A stretch of 64,000 nt of DNA from Macrothele yani (Eukaryota > Arthropoda > Arachnida > Araneae > Macrothelidae): the NCBI GenBank assembly GCA_039090855.1, contig CM077005.1:77062607-77126606 (forward strand), read 5' to 3'. Below the pieces are notes generated by a model. The model was not told the origin of the DNA. It saw only the letters and a program-made list of their open reading frames with translations, and did not search any database. Below are positions 31,986-44,423 of the stretch, piece after piece (the first letter of the stretch is position 1; each line of letters opens with the position of its first letter). Made by a program: the position numbers and the translations under genes.

Positions 31986-32504
31986 AACCGTACATGGATT
32001 CATAAATTAATATAAATAATTGAACGACACATTTCCTTTTAATTGTTTTTGTAGCTGCACACCGTGGTGGGTGAAGATCAACAATTGCGCTGAATTAAAA
32101 TCTACGCGTGTTTCTTTAATAACGTTGAATTGAAATTATAACTCAATCACTCACTGCTGAACTGAATATATAAAAGTTATTCGACACAAGGTCGAACAAT
32201 GTTTTTCTGTATTTGTTTATTTATCTGTGCATTAATTCATTGTGCAGACATTAATTTAAATGCATATTAATTTATTTATAACACTATAAAATCAAGCACG
32301 ATAACCCATAATTTCCTGTATTTATTTATTCATATGGGCAGTAATTCATTTTGGATACACTGGTTTAATAGTAGATAATATTCACTTAATTTAATTGTAA
32401 ACATTGATAATAACAACACGAAATGTTTTAGCTAATTGTTTCAAATAGCTGTTACGTTACACATAGGCATAATTTTACCTTCTTCAACGCTAATAACGTA
32501 AGCT

Positions 32505-32655
32505 CATATCAGTCCCGATGAGGCATAAATGGTGTGCTTGTCTTACGACGGTTCTCTTCTGTCCCTGGAGAAGATAGCCCTAAATTAGGGACGGTCAATT
32601 GCTAATAGCCATTATTGTTACTCATGGTGATCGTTAAACCTCCCAGACAAAACAA
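32505..32655 (+). repeat. SINE family A, head-truncated
   Basis: The body is clear ('tcccgatgaggcataaatggtgtgcttgtcttacg', 'ctaaattagggacggtcaattgctaatagcc', 'tcatggtgatcgttaaacctcc'), followed by an A-rich tail. Only the end of the tRNA-like head remains. Confidence 0.7.
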
Positions 32656-32784
32656 AATAAAAATGTTTGCAAATGTTTTACCGATTGTTGAAATACGGTT
32701 AAAACAATTTTTTGTACCGGGTAGTATTCACTATGAAAAACCTTCTTACTTTTATTGTTTTAAGCACCGAAGAACACCTACGCA

Positions 32785-32910
32785 CTGTTTATTTTTACCA
32801 GTGTGCAGTATTTCTGCTAAAGGACGAAAATTCACTATCTCTTTTGCTATTTTTTTCTTTTTCTAAATAGTCCGACTTGAAAACTTTTTTTGTGTCAGAA
32901 AGCTTTCTTA
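32785..32910 (+). repeat. Fragment of the CTCF-motif modular repeat
   Basis: 'atttctgctaaaggacgaaaattcactatctc' and 'ttctaaatagtccgacttgaaaacttttt' match one module. The GC-rich core is degenerate here. Confidence 0.5.
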
Positions 32911-35210
32911 GCAAAAGTTCATGTGCGCTCTTTTTATTCTTTCACGATGCAATGGTTTTGCCACTAAGAAACGAAAACTTAGTTTTACCACTAACGGTCA
33001 GAAGTCTTAACCCAGAAAGTCTCAGTAACCAGGTAAGATTTTCATGGCCACAGCAACTGTTCTGAAATGTGTGAAGTAGAAGAAATCACAGTCACCCATG
33101 TAATAGAAACAAAAAGTTCCACAGGAAAAATTTGTGTGAGTCAGGAAATACTCAGTAATAATTTTAGTACGTTTCTAAAACATAATTCATAGAAGTTACA
33201 TTATTTCTACTTAGAATTATCAGATATAATCAGCAAGGAATAAACTTGACCGCGCTAAACTTTTGATCACAGTCATCCATTGTAATTACATTGTAGAACT
33301 ATGCACGATAGAACAAAATAAGTACTATGGTAAATTCTTTTGTTCAGCCGTATTTTCAGAAAATATTCGTTCCGAGTGATTATATTGCTGAACATTGTCG
33401 CTAAATTAACTTGTTATCGAGGAAAGAAAGACTCTTAATTCCTTCTGATCATTTAAAATTGAAAAGGGAATCAAAGAATTTGATCTCAGTCTCTCATATA
33501 ATTGAAACAGAATGTCTCCGGTAGCAAGATTAATTCACGAAAACTTACTTGCCAACCTGAGCCACCCTTAACTTATTTTTAATTTAAATCAGAGACAGCA
33601 CACTTCGTTAAATCCTAATTCCTGAAGAACCTCCGTAATCTGTAGAGTCCCAAGAGAGGCTTGACACTCAAGAAGGTCTGGCGACCACGAACGGAAGTTT
33701 CAGGAAGAATTAAACTGGCATTAGGCAAAATACCCAGACACATTGTTGCACGCATCGTTCAGGACTGGCAATCATTGTCTCCAGATGATCCAAGGAAGAA
33801 TAAGAGCACAAAAGAGAATTTAATGAAACAAACCCATGAAATATTCAGAACCTCTCTCTCTGTCTTTCTCTCTTTCTCCGGAACGCCTTTCAGAGGACAA
33901 CAAAGGACGTTCTGCGGACAGTTCTTCTCTTCTTTCTGTGCCTCACGGAATTCCTTCAGATGTCGCAGGAGGCAGAGACTCCTCATGATTAGAGATGCAG
34001 GAAGGATGTTAGTGGGTGGAGAGGATGGCCCAGGACACGAACGATGGTCATTTATCAAAACATGTACGACCTCAGCGCCGGATCTATAGCCTTATGTTAT
34101 TATGTCTAGGTAAAGAATGAAACAACATACGAAGAAACAGCATCTTTTCTTCGCTAGCAAAATAACTGAACTTCCAGGGCATAGAATAACATAACACACA
34201 GAGATGTGAAAGGATATCTGCTATCGGAATATAGGCAGCACTGGGGGATACCGTCGATCTTTAGGGTACACTCAAAACCACCGCTCTCTTTCAAGTAGGC
34301 ATCTGATGATGGATCCGCAAAATTCCAATCATCTCGTAAATTTTTCATCCGGTGGTATTTTTCTGTTTATATACAAAGGGGACATAATCTCCTCCCTCTG
34401 TAGTCTCCAATTCCAGGTTTTCTTAATTATCTTGGCGAATGATAAATTTGATTTAACTAAAGTTCTTTAAAATTTTCAAATTTCAGTCCCGAGCATCTAA
34501 CAAACACGTACTGAAAACGACGACGTATCGAAGTACTTTACCGAAACATTTTCGCGGAATCTCTGCTCTTCAAGTCTGCAATGGCTAAGTTCATACTGTC
34601 TTATTTTCAGTAAAGAGAACTAAAATTCTGTTTTCTATACGAAAAAACTAAACAGGTAAAGCATATTTTTGATAAACAAATAAGCAGTAATATATAGTAA
34701 AGATATCTCTTAATGCTATGGCTTCAAACTTGTACAAATGGACATGGTAAGGAGCATGAAGAAATGCTCGTTGCGCAGAAGTAATTAATCCTTTAAACAT
34801 TTATTCACAGCATTGATTGATAATATTTTTCTTCCTCAGGCTTTCAACGAGTATTAAGAAATATTATATTTTCTCACTTATGTTTACAGGATGTGCTCAT
34901 AATGATTTTATCAGTCTTAACCTGAAAAAAAATTAATGAAATATTTTATGCAACGAAAAGAAACACTGAGTTTCGACCTTTTTCAAAATACGGCGGGAAA
35001 TATGTTAATAAATGAAATGCCCTTCAATCATGTTTGTATACTTGGGGCCTCAGTTCTTCTCCCAGAAAACTTTCTCCTGGTTAACCTGAACGAAATCGCG
35101 TTCACATAGGACTTTGTTGGAGATTTTTCAGGTTTTTTATACATGGTCTTCAGTATCTGAGTTGTCGTGGCATTATTTCTTTGTAAAATGATTTAGTTCA
35201 GATGCCCATT
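32911..35210. other. No recognised gene
   Basis: AT-rich. The only sizeable open frame is at 33661-34089 (separate entry). A CT-rich tract lies near 33852-33880. Confidence 0.35.
33661..34089 (+). CDS. Unrecognised 142-codon open frame
   Basis: Starts MTLKKVWRPRTEVSGRIKLA, is rich in Arg and Ser, and includes a CT-repeat-encoded Ser/Leu/Phe stretch. No domain, signal peptide or catalytic motif is visible, and the reverse strand is also open over 33759-34058. It may be chance or part of a mobile-element remnant. I assign no function. Confidence 0.15.
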   Translation: MTLKKVWRPRTEVSGRIKLALGKIPRHIVARIVQDWQSLSPDDPRKNKSTKENLMKQTHEIFRTSLSVFLSFSGTPFRGQQRTFCGQFFSSFCASRNSFRCRRRQRLLMIRDAGRMLVGGEDGPGHERWSFIKTCTTSAPDL

Positions 35211-37095
35211 TTTAGCACGTCTTTTGTAAAAAAAGATCGTGCTTATGTTACTGGTTTGTCCGTCCGCCTGTACAGACGATATCTCTTCAATTATTAGTCC
35301 GATTTGAAAAATTATTTTGCATTGGGAAGCTTGAAATATGCGAATGATTATCCTTCATTTCGTTTTTCTTTTTTTTTTTACGATGTATAATTTCGCTGCT
35401 AGGGGGCGTAAATGCAGATGATGTCGAATTCAAAAATACATTTTATTCCACATATTTGCTTCTAAACATCCGATTGAAAAAGTTATTTTATCTTTCGATT
35501 CCATTTATGTCGAAGAGTATTTTACGCATGGATTTTCCGCTAGGGGGCGTAAATTTCCCGATAACTCTTCTTCTAAAACTCCGATTTTAAAAAAAATTCT
35601 TCAGCGGATACACCTCCTGATCGAAAATATTTTGCATATAATTTCTAATTTTTGGTAAAGAATACTTTGGCCACCAGGGGGTGTTAAGTGTGAATTTTTG
35701 CTTCTAATGTATTTGCCCTAAAATCTGAGCTTCTAAAATATAGATTAAAAAAATTATTTCGTGAACTGATGCCACTCACATCGATAAACGTTTTCGGAAT
35801 ATTTTCTTCTTACAATATTCCAAAGTTTCTCTGCCAGGGGGCGTAGATGTATATATTATTTTTGTCAATATCTCTCCTTCTAGGCGTCCGATTCAAAAAT
35901 GTCCTTCTTTGTTGAATAGTGTTTTCAGTGTGACATGTTTTTCATATAATTTCAAAACTTTCCGCTAGGGGGAGTAGATGTAAAGTGCGTTTCCCCCTAT
36001 ATCTCTGCTTCTAAATATCCGATTAGAAAAATTCTTTCTGCACAGAATAAAGATCCTGATGGGAAATTGTTTGCACATTATTTATAATTTTGGTAAAAAA
36101 AAAAAGGGTTTGGCCACCAAGGGGAATTTCCGCTTCTGATGTATTTGCAGCAAAATATGAGCTTCTAAATTATCTATTGAAAAAAACGTCGTTTGTAGAC
36201 CGATAATACTCATGTCGACAAACCTTTTAGAAACATTTTCCTCTTAAAATAATGCATGGTTTCTACGCCAGGGGGCTTAGATGTATATCTTATTTTTGTC
36301 AATATCTCTACTTCTAGGTGTCCGATTTGAAAAATTCCTTCTCTGTTGGATAGTGTTTCCGATGCGAAATGTTTTCCCTATAAATTTAAACTTTTCAAGT
36401 AAATCATAGACTTTCCGCTAGGGGCCACAAAGGTAAATTGCGTTTTCTGCGTTATTTCTGCTCCTAAAACTCCGATTTGAAAAATTCTTCCTGTATCGCA
36501 TACAAAACCTGATGGAAAATATTTTTCACATGGTTTCTAATGTTTGGTAAAGAATGGTTTGGCCACCAGGGGGCATAAGTGTTAATTTCTGTTTCTGGTG
36601 TATTTGTAGTAAAATCTGGTCTCTTGAAAACTCGATTAATTTTTTTTTTCTTGGACCGATACCACTCATATGGAAATACTTTTGATAATACTTTCTTCCT
36701 AAAATAATGCATGGTTTTTCCACCAGGGGACGTAAAGTCACATCTTTTTTTTTTTTTTTTTTTGTCGATATCTCTGTTTCTAAGAGTCCGATTTGAAAAA
36801 TTCCTTCTGCGTTGGAGAGCGTTTCCGGTGTGAAATGTTTCTCATATAAATTAATGTTTTTCTTAACGCACAAGTCTGCAACCGGAGGGCGTAAGCTCAC
36901 GATTCTGTTTACAGCAATATCTGAGGGATTAAAGACCCGATTGAAAAACTTCTTTTTTCCGTCAGATACTATTGTTTTCCTTACCGGTTCCATTGACTTT
37001 GAATAGCTTTGATAAATTTAATTTGCTTCAGAAAGGATTCAAAGACGTGCTTACTACACTCGAAAATTCGGTGTTATCTTTCTTGTTTTTCTTTC
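35211..37095 (+). repeat. Modular repeat with CTCF-like motifs, copy 2
   Basis: About 1.9 kb, the longer of two copies. Same start ('cacgtcttttgtaaaaaaagatcgtg', 'ggtttgtccgtccgcctg') and end ('ggattcaaagacgtgcttactacactcg') as 17268-18745. It contains eleven modules with GC-rich cores at about 35395, 35537, 35668, 35829, 35960, 36110, 36262, 36411, 36560, 36717 and 36874. The best cores, TGGCCACCAGGGGGCATAA (36560-36578) and TGGCCACCAGGGGGTGTTA (35668), and CCGCTAGGGGGCGTA (35537), agree closely with the CTCF consensus. All are in the same orientation. Open frames in the array are chance. Confidence 0.82.
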
Positions 37096-38100
37096 CTCTG
37101 AACATTGCATGTAAAGTTCTTATTAAGCCTTTCTTCTGTTTTTCCCTCTTTAATACCTAACAAAATGTCTTCTTCCAATAATTCTTTTAAATGATTAACA
37201 GTCTGTCTTATACAAATTCCGATCCACCATTTTGATGTTTGCTGTGTACTGTCTGATATGGTACCATTTTGCAAACAGCAAGTTAAATATATTTGATATC
37301 GTGCACAGTTGGTTTGAAATGTTTTCGTGCCTAGAGAATGCACAATGGTTTATTTATTTCGATGGAATGATGAGTTTTTGATTTATTTTAAGTATCTGAG
37401 TACTCTGGTTTTAATCACTTTTTTTTCTTGCGGCTAAAGGCTTGAAGGACCAAAAGTATAGTTATTGAAGGTTGGTGTAGATGGCTAACGTCTCTTCCCA
37501 CTTTCCCATTTGTTCTCTGCTCCGGGTTTACTTGAAGTTAAACAATGAACGAGAAGAGATGAAGTGTTACTTGCGTATAGTTTTGTATGGACAGTCACAG
37601 AGAGTTTGTATGTGAAAACAGTGGAAATATAGTATTAAATTTTAAATGAATGTTTAATTTCAAATACATTCCTCGCACGGGTGTGCCAAAAACATCGTTT
37701 GAAAAAACTGTTAAGTGAATTCTTGAAGGGTAAAAGATAAAAGTTGTGAAGCATCCTATGTTATTCATTTGAATACGGTTTTAGCAATACAGTAGAACCT
37801 CAGTAACGAGAATTACTTTTACTGCAAACTGTTAATTTTGCTACCATTTTTACATGCTCTTAGGGATTTTTCTTCTTTTAACATGAACATGCTTAACATG
37901 AAATACCGGTTTATACAAGCATATATTTCATCAGCATAGAAAAATGCATTCGCAACCAGTAGCTTTTTAATTTGTTGATGCTAATTCTATGTCGCGTTTA
38001 ATTTGAAGCCCTATGGGACACACCTTGCTCTGACTTTTTTCTGACTGTGGAAATGACTAAAAGGGGACAGTGTACGGGATTTCGGGGAAGGGCACTTTCT
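37096..38100. other. No gene seen
   Basis: AT-rich, no recognised repeat or coding region. Confidence 0.35.
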
Positions 38101-38103
38101 TTG

Positions 38104-38470
38104 GGAAAAGAGCGAATACCTTTGTTTGGTGTTCCTGGTCCACGTTAAATTTCTGTATTAATTATTCATTCGCCTTCTAATTATTTCTTCAGTTGCTGCT
38201 TACCATCTTTGGTGAATCCCCAGCATTCTGCGGGGCTCCAAGAAGCAACCTGCCAACTTGGCTTGGCAGTTAGCATGTGTGAGTCTTGAGGAATTCGAGG
38301 CCGCTGTGGTGTAGCGGAAGCATATCCGGCGCATAATTGGAAGACCCTGGGTTCGACTCCCGGTGGCTGCCAATGAGAATTTTTCCGTGACTCACTTATA
38401 AACGTGGAAAGAGCGAATACCTTTGTTTGGTCTTCCTGGTCCACGTTAAATTTCTGTATTAATTCTTTAA
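38104..38470 (+). repeat. tRNA-derived SINE, family B, with partial duplicate
   Basis: The main copy runs 38300-38470: a tRNA-like head with A box TGGTGTAGCGG and B box GGTTCGACTCC, acceptor-like ends that pair, and an anticodon-loop-like CGCATAA (CAT). Then 'aatgagaatttttccgtgactcac' and a tail 'aaagagcgaatacctttgtttggtcttcctggtccacgtt'. The same 57-bp tail occurs alone at 38106-38162, so a 3' fragment lies 300 bp upstream. A related tail is at 48896-48960. The stretch between the two tails is unassigned. Confidence 0.7.
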
Positions 38471-40100
38471 TTTCACTGCTCACTTTCACATATTTGATTA
38501 TGTAGTTAGTTGTTTAATTAATCACACATCAATAACACTAACTACGTTTAACGCAAACGGATTTTTGGGTCTCTGCAATGTTCCTGTTAACAAGTGTAGT
38601 TTGTATTATGTACTTTTCTTCTTTAAGTATCATAATTTGTGTGACTGGAATCATTTGGGTTGAAGTGTAGGAGATTTTTCTTTTTTCTGAAATGTTAAGA
38701 ATCCGCTCCCCCCTCCCCTCCTCCTCCTCCCACCTTCTCCAAACAACTTTTTATGGAATTACTATAATTATTTGTGAAACCGATAAATATAAATTAAGCA
38801 TAAATATTAGACATGTTATTTAATAATGTGTTATAAACCTAAATGAGTATTTTATGCTTTATTTTGATAAATCAGTACATATTATTATTACAACTCTACC
38901 TAATAACCTTTTAATTTCTGGCTTGATCTTTCTAGTTCTAAGGTGGTCAAATTTTTATAATCCCTCATGGCTGGCCCTTATGCGTTGCCCATGAGTTATA
39001 TAATAAAGGTACAGAAACAGAAGGAGCAACATACAAAAGAAGCTAAAGAGAAACACTGCATAAAAAGTTGCTATGTAAGTTATAATGTCACTTATAAAAG
39101 AATCAGAAATTATCATATGTAGCACGAACTAGAAAACAACGAAAAACACTGTTACGACAATGATTTTGAAATGCAGCTGATACTTCAAAACTAGTCAGTG
39201 TATCAGTAATTTTTTAGAGATTTTGTAAAGTGGAAGAAAGTTTATGTATTATTAATAGTATTATACCATACCCATAATTAATTCTGAGGGAGTTTTCTAC
39301 TTACCTTACAACTATGAATTTTGCGGGATTGTCTTCAGTTGTAAAGTGTGAAATAAACATTATTCATGCATGTCTTCAGCTACGCATTTCCTGTTTCCTT
39401 TGTCGCCCTGTAGTCAGAGCACTCAACTGTCGTTCTGCAAAACAGCTTCCAGAAAGTATGAAAATTCTTATCGAAAAAACAAAAATACTCATGTGTTAAT
39501 AAATCATGACAATCATACACAAACTAAGCAAGATTTTGCAAACTATTGCAATTCAGGAGCTAATTAATGCCACTTTAAAACTGGAAAAAGTGAGAATTAA
39601 CAGATTGCTAAAATATTTACTATGCATAGTTCAACATCGCTTTGAAGAAGCAATTTTCCCTGCTTTCATACGTGTTCCAAAATAAAAACGTAATCTGTAT
39701 TGTGGTATGCAGCAGCCATGTGTGTTTTTGAAGTGTGCTAGCCTGAACTTTAGGTAGCAAGCGCTGGATTTCAGTGCTACTCCATTTTTGGTAACTAGGG
39801 GCTGCGTCTCTAGGCCCGATACGCTCGTTTCCAGAGTAGCGCTCGGGCCCTGCAGCCCGATCTCCAAGTACATCACATGAAATAAAAACTGGAAATTTCG
39901 TATAAATTTCAATTTCTATTGCATGTCTAAGCAAATAAGGCTTGTTATTCCGAAATTTCAGAGTTTTTTTTTCACTGTCGTTAATTTTTGGAAGGTCGGA
40001 CTTTTGTCGTTTGAACTTATAGCACTTACTAAATTTACCACTAAGGAAAACAGAAGCGCTCCAAAAAGCATATCCGTAAACCGTAAACCGTTATGTTAAA
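38471..40100. other. No gene seen
   Basis: AT-rich, including a C-rich tract (38706-38743). Two overlapping minus-strand open frames of 93 and 104 codons near 39620-39934 have no recognisable domain and are discounted. Confidence 0.35.
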
Positions 40101-40312
40101 CCGTTAAGGTGGACGTTAAGTAATTTTGCTTCCTGTACTTCCAATGGAAAAACTTTTGTACCCATTTCCTTCATAATTATTGTGCTCCCAAGGATGAAAA
40201 TTTGAACATCGATTAAAATAACTTCATATATTAACTTGGAATACTTAAAATTTTCTAAAGCATAGCCATAATTATATAAAAAATCAATAACTTTTCTTTT
40301 GGTGGTGCTGGA

Positions 40313-40746
40313 ACCAGAAAAACGATGGCGCGACCTGTACTTTGATGACGTCAGTAGACAAACAAATGTTGAATTACATAAGTATGGTTATGTTTTAGAA
40401 AATATTAAGTATTCCAAGTTATAAAATGAAGCTATTTTAATCGATGTCCCAATTTTCATCCTTGGGAACGCATTAATTGTCCAGAAAAAAGATGGCGCGA
40501 CCTGTTCTTTGATGACGTCAGTAGACAAACAGATGTTGGATTGCATAATTATGGTTATGTTTTAGAAAATATTAAGTATTCCAAGCAACGAGATAGAAAT
40601 ACATTTCTATCTCGTTGATTCCAAGTTATAAAATGAAGCTATTTTAATCGATGTTTAAATTGTCATCCTTGGGAACGCATTAATTGTTCAGAAAAAGATG
40701 GCGCGACCTGTTCTTTGATGACGTCAGTAGACAAACAAATGTTGGA
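40313..40746 (+). repeat. Tandem 180-bp units in the TTAA element
   Basis: Each unit starts 'gaaaaa.gatggcgcgacctgt.ctttgatgacgtcagtagacaaac' and ends 'catccttgggaacgcattaattgt.cagaaa'. Three unit starts (40313, 40488, 40681) are visible. The second carries a 32-bp palindromic insert. The unit's 3' half is the same sequence that forms the terminal inverted repeats. Confidence 0.85.
40578..40625. mobile_element. 32-bp palindrome flanked by 8-bp direct repeats
   Basis: The insert CAACGAGATAGAAAT-AC-ATTTCTATCTCGTTG (40586-40617) has perfect 15-bp arms. It is flanked by ATTCCAAG at 40578-40585 and 40618-40625. Neighbouring units have ATTCCAAG once with no insert, so the empty site is visible in the same array. 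Confidence 0.9.
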
Positions 40747-41468
40747 TTCAGGACGGAAATAAGTGAAATTAAACAAAATCATATTCCAGAACTCACGGAG
40801 GAATTAAGGGACATAAAACGTTCTGTTGAGTTTTTGAGTGAACGGTATGATAGTGTTCTTTCGAAATGTGCTGTACTAGAACATAGTAATGAAGATCTAA
40901 AAAATAAATTAGAATCTCTTCAAATATTGGAAAGGAATAATTTTCAACAGAATAAATTATTAAATAAAGAATTAAATGAACTGAATCAATATCAAAGGCT
41001 GAGAAACATAGAAATACATGAAATTGATCTTTCAAATATTGCATCTCAGAAAGATCTTAATAACCTTGTTGATCTCTTAGCAACTAAATTACAAATAGAT
41101 AAGGATCTATCAAAAGATATTGATTTTGTTCACCCTTTACCAACTAAGCATAAAAGGACTCAAGACTCAGTAGTGCTCATCCAGTTCAAATCAAGAACAA
41201 CTAGGAACATTTGGATGTCCAAGAAAAAATTCTTGTCTATAATAATGATCTAATGCCTGGTTTAAGGGCAACAAGAATCTACTTAAACGAAAATCTTACC
41301 CCTTACAATAAACATCTGTACTGGGAAGCAAGGACACTGGTGCAGCAGTCAAGGCTCAAGTACGCATGAACATGGAATGGAAACTTATTCATAAAAAGAA
41401 ATGAAGAAGTTCAAAAAAGGAAAATGCTGACTATTGAGGAACTACATGAATTTATGAACTCCTCTTAA
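40747..41468 (+). pseudogene. LINE ORF1, coiled coil plus FP25K-like region
   Basis: The open frame reads through from the host repeat (codons from 40684), with LINE-derived residues from about 40745. A heptad-rich coiled coil follows ('ELTEELRDIKRSVEFLSERY' to 'KNKLESLQILERNN'), then 'VHPLPTKHKRTQDSVVLIQF' near 41128 and 'SRTTRNIWMSKKKF' near 41190. This resembles the baculovirus FP25K-like RNA-binding domain found in ORF1 of several arthropod LINEs. A frameshift near 41245 leads into 'RATRIYLNENLTPYNKHLYW' and the end at 41468. The N-terminus is missing. Confidence 0.7.
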
Positions 41469-41502
41469 TTACTTGATTAAATTATAAATTATAAGGGCTA
41501 AA

Positions 41503-42291
41503 ATGGGGGATGTGGGGGACAAGATGGCTGGTTATTATTCAGTTGAACAGTTGAACCACTTAATAACAACTAGCCTAAATAATTCATTGAAAATTATACA
41601 TATTAATGCAGGATCACTAACAAACAAAATTACACTTCTGGAGTCTTTATTACACTTAAATAAGTCAGCGATAGATATTGTCTGTACAACTAAAACATGG
41701 TTTCCAAGTGGGGATTTTTCAACATAGTTAACTAAATATACCATATTCAACCTAAATAGAAATTACTCAAGAGGAGGGGGCATTGCAATACATGTTAATA
41801 ATCAATATAGGGACTTTTCAACTGTTAACAATTTTACTGTAACAAACTGTAACATAGAAATATTAACTATTCAAAATGAATTCTACATAATCATGGTGTG
41901 TTATAGACAACCTAAATCTGATTATAATATATGTCTAAATATATTAAGTGAATTTCTAAACTATGCTAACCTTGTTAAGAAAAAAACTATTATCATGGGA
42001 GATTTAAATATTGATATTTCCCAGGATAATTCTATAACTAATCAATTAATTTATATTTTAAATTCATCAGGATTTGTAAATACCATCACATTGCCAACCA
42101 GAATAACTACCCATTCTAAAATAATTTTGGATTTGTGTATTACTAACATTCAACAAGATCCAATTATTGCGGGAATATTGGAGTTTAATTTTAGTGTTCA
42201 TTTACCTATTTTTATTATTCATAAACACACACTTAAAAAGGCTCAAATACATGAAGTTTCTAAAATGAGACTTATAAACAAAAAAATCTAG
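41503..42291 (+). pseudogene. LINE ORF2 endonuclease domain
   Basis: APE-type endonuclease that nicks the target. It starts MGDVGDKMAGYYSVEQLNHL. 'IIHINAGSLTNKI' is the usual N-terminal strand. 'VCTTKTWF' near 41680 has Lys where the catalytic Glu of 'ETW' is expected. An in-frame stop lies at 41725-41727. After it come 'GGGIAIHV' near 41775, 'VCYRQP' near 41896, 'MGDLNI' near 41995 with the catalytic Asp-Asn pair, and 'SVHLPIF' near 42195, where the final Asp before His is Val. It ends by frameshift near 42290. At least two catalytic substitutions make it inactive. Confidence 0.8.
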
Positions 42292-42299
42292 AAATCTTT

Positions 42300-44423
42300 A
42301 AAAATAAATTAAAGAACTTAAACTGGAGCGAATTGGACACATATTCATCACCTAATTTAAAATATGAAATATTTTTTACCAAACTAAAAGATATCTATGA
42401 CATAGGTTTTCCTATTTCAGCACAAAGCAATAAATCCAAAAAATATTTTCGAAAACCATGGATTACAGATACATTACTTAAGTGCATTAAAAAAAGGAAT
42501 AAGTTATATTCTAAATTCCTTAAAACTAGACAACAAACAGATTTTAACTATTTTAAACAATATAGAAATAGACTGAACTCTGAATTAAGAACTACTAAAA
42601 GGAATTATTATGCTAATATATTCGCACAAAATTCATCTAAACTAACATGGAAGCATCTTAATCAATTACTTGGTAGGACACCTAAAACGATATTACCATC
42701 TCACCTAACTATAAATAATATGAAAACTAGCAATCAACAGGACATTGCTACACAACTGAATCATCATTTTACAACTACCCCAGTTACAATAAAAGAAAAG
42801 TTAAAAAGGGTTAATACGTATTACTCTAGTTATTTACAAAAATCATATCTCCCTAATAATTTTCATTTTACAGATATTACAAAAACTGAATTGTTAGTGA
42901 AATTTCAGAACATAAGAATATCATCAGGTTCAGGATCTGATGAAATTAATTCACGGGCAATTAAATATATTGCAGATGAGATATCTGATCCTTTACTTCA
43001 AATTTTTAATTCTGTTCTTGATACAGGAATTTTTCCTGATAAGCTGAAAATTACAAAAATTACCCCTAAATATAAAGCAGGATCACACAATGATGAAAAT
43101 AATTATCGCCCAATATCTAAGACATCAATTTTTGCAAAATTACTTGAAAAACTAATTTACAATAAATTGTTATTCTACTTACAGAAATATAAAGTTATTG
43201 ACAAAAGCCAATTTGGATTTCAATCAAATAAATCAACAGTTCTTGCTCTTCTCCATATTGAAGATATAATTCCCGAAAAATTCTGAGGAAAAAAACTTAA
43301 CTGATGCTATTTTTCTGGATTTAACAAAGGCTTTTGACCCATTAAACCATAACATATTACTATCAAAACTATATAATATAGGAATAAGGGGTACTGCTCA
43401 TGCACTCTTTACAAATTACTTATCAAACAGAATTCAGTTTACTCAACTGGGGGATTATTACTCAACAAAAGAAAATATTAAACTGGGTGTACCCCAAGGT
43501 TCAATTTGGACCATTATTATTTAATATCTACATTAATGACATTTTTAATATCAAATCTGAATCCCGCATTATCCTGTACGTAGATGACACTACAATTTTA
43601 TTTAAGGGTACTAATCCAGAAGAAATAATTTTACTAAGTAATATTGAATTGGAAAAATACACAAATTGGTTGGCTGCTAATGAACTTGTTTTAAATACAG
43701 ATAAAACTAAAGCAGTTTTTTTTTCAAGACAACAAACAAGTAAACTTATTAATATACCATTACTTCTCGATAAGAAATCAATTGAAATAGCAAATGAGTT
43801 TACTTACTTAGGTATTAAACTTAATAAGGATTTAAAATGGAATAAACACATTGATAATCTCTTGAATAAATTATCAAAAAATATAGGAATTGTAAGTCAT
43901 GTTCTGACAAATCTTACTGTCAAAACATTACAGTTAATATATTTTACTTTAGTTCATACACACCTTAACTACTGTATATTAACATGGGGTCAAACAACTC
44001 AATCTAATATTAAAAAATTACAAATACTTCAAAACAAGTATATTATATTATTAGATTTAAAATATAGTGGTAATAATGTTATTTTTTCTCAATCATCTAT
44101 ACATACATATATGAGTTGACCCTAACAAATATAACATAATGACTATTAAACAACTATATAATTTTAACTTGGGTAAAATCATGTACAAAAGAATAAAAAA
44201 TAACATAGAGCAGCAGGAATTAATTAAAATATCTACATATACGCATCAATATAATACTAGAAATCAACAGGCACTTATACCAGTGCTCCCTAAAACTTTA
44301 ACTATGAAACAAAGTTTAAATTATTGTGGGCCGGCGTTTTGGAATTCATTGCCCAGAAAACTAACATTGATTAATAACTTTAACCTTTATAAGAAAAAAT
44401 TAAAAGCATTCCTATTAAGCTAG
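42300..44423 (+). pseudogene. LINE ORF2 reverse transcriptase
   Basis: Frames 42333-43286, 43310-44119 and 44139-44423 join by frameshifts. Motifs: 'SSGSGSDEINSRAIKYIA' near 42916, 'ENNYRPISKTSIFAKLLEKL' near 43098, 'KSQFGFQSNKSTVLALLHI' near 43204, 'FLDLTKAFDPLNH' near 43314 (first catalytic Asp), 'GVPQGSIWTIIIQYLH'-like region near 43490 and 'LYVDDTTILF' near 43574 (catalytic YVDD). A C-terminal region follows, with 'HTHLNYCILTWG' near 43959 and 'YNTRNQQALIPVLPKT' near 44252. Type: CR1/Jockey superfamily by motif order. RT catalytic residues are intact; the frame is not. Confidence 0.85.

Noticed and set aside
36526..36993. 155-codon minus-strand open frame
   Set aside because: It lies wholly in the modular repeat; the internal similarity of its parts comes from the repeated modules.
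38300..38375. A functional tRNA-Met gene
   Set aside because: The loop lacks the usual T before the anticodon, stems have mismatches, and the segment continues into a SINE body.
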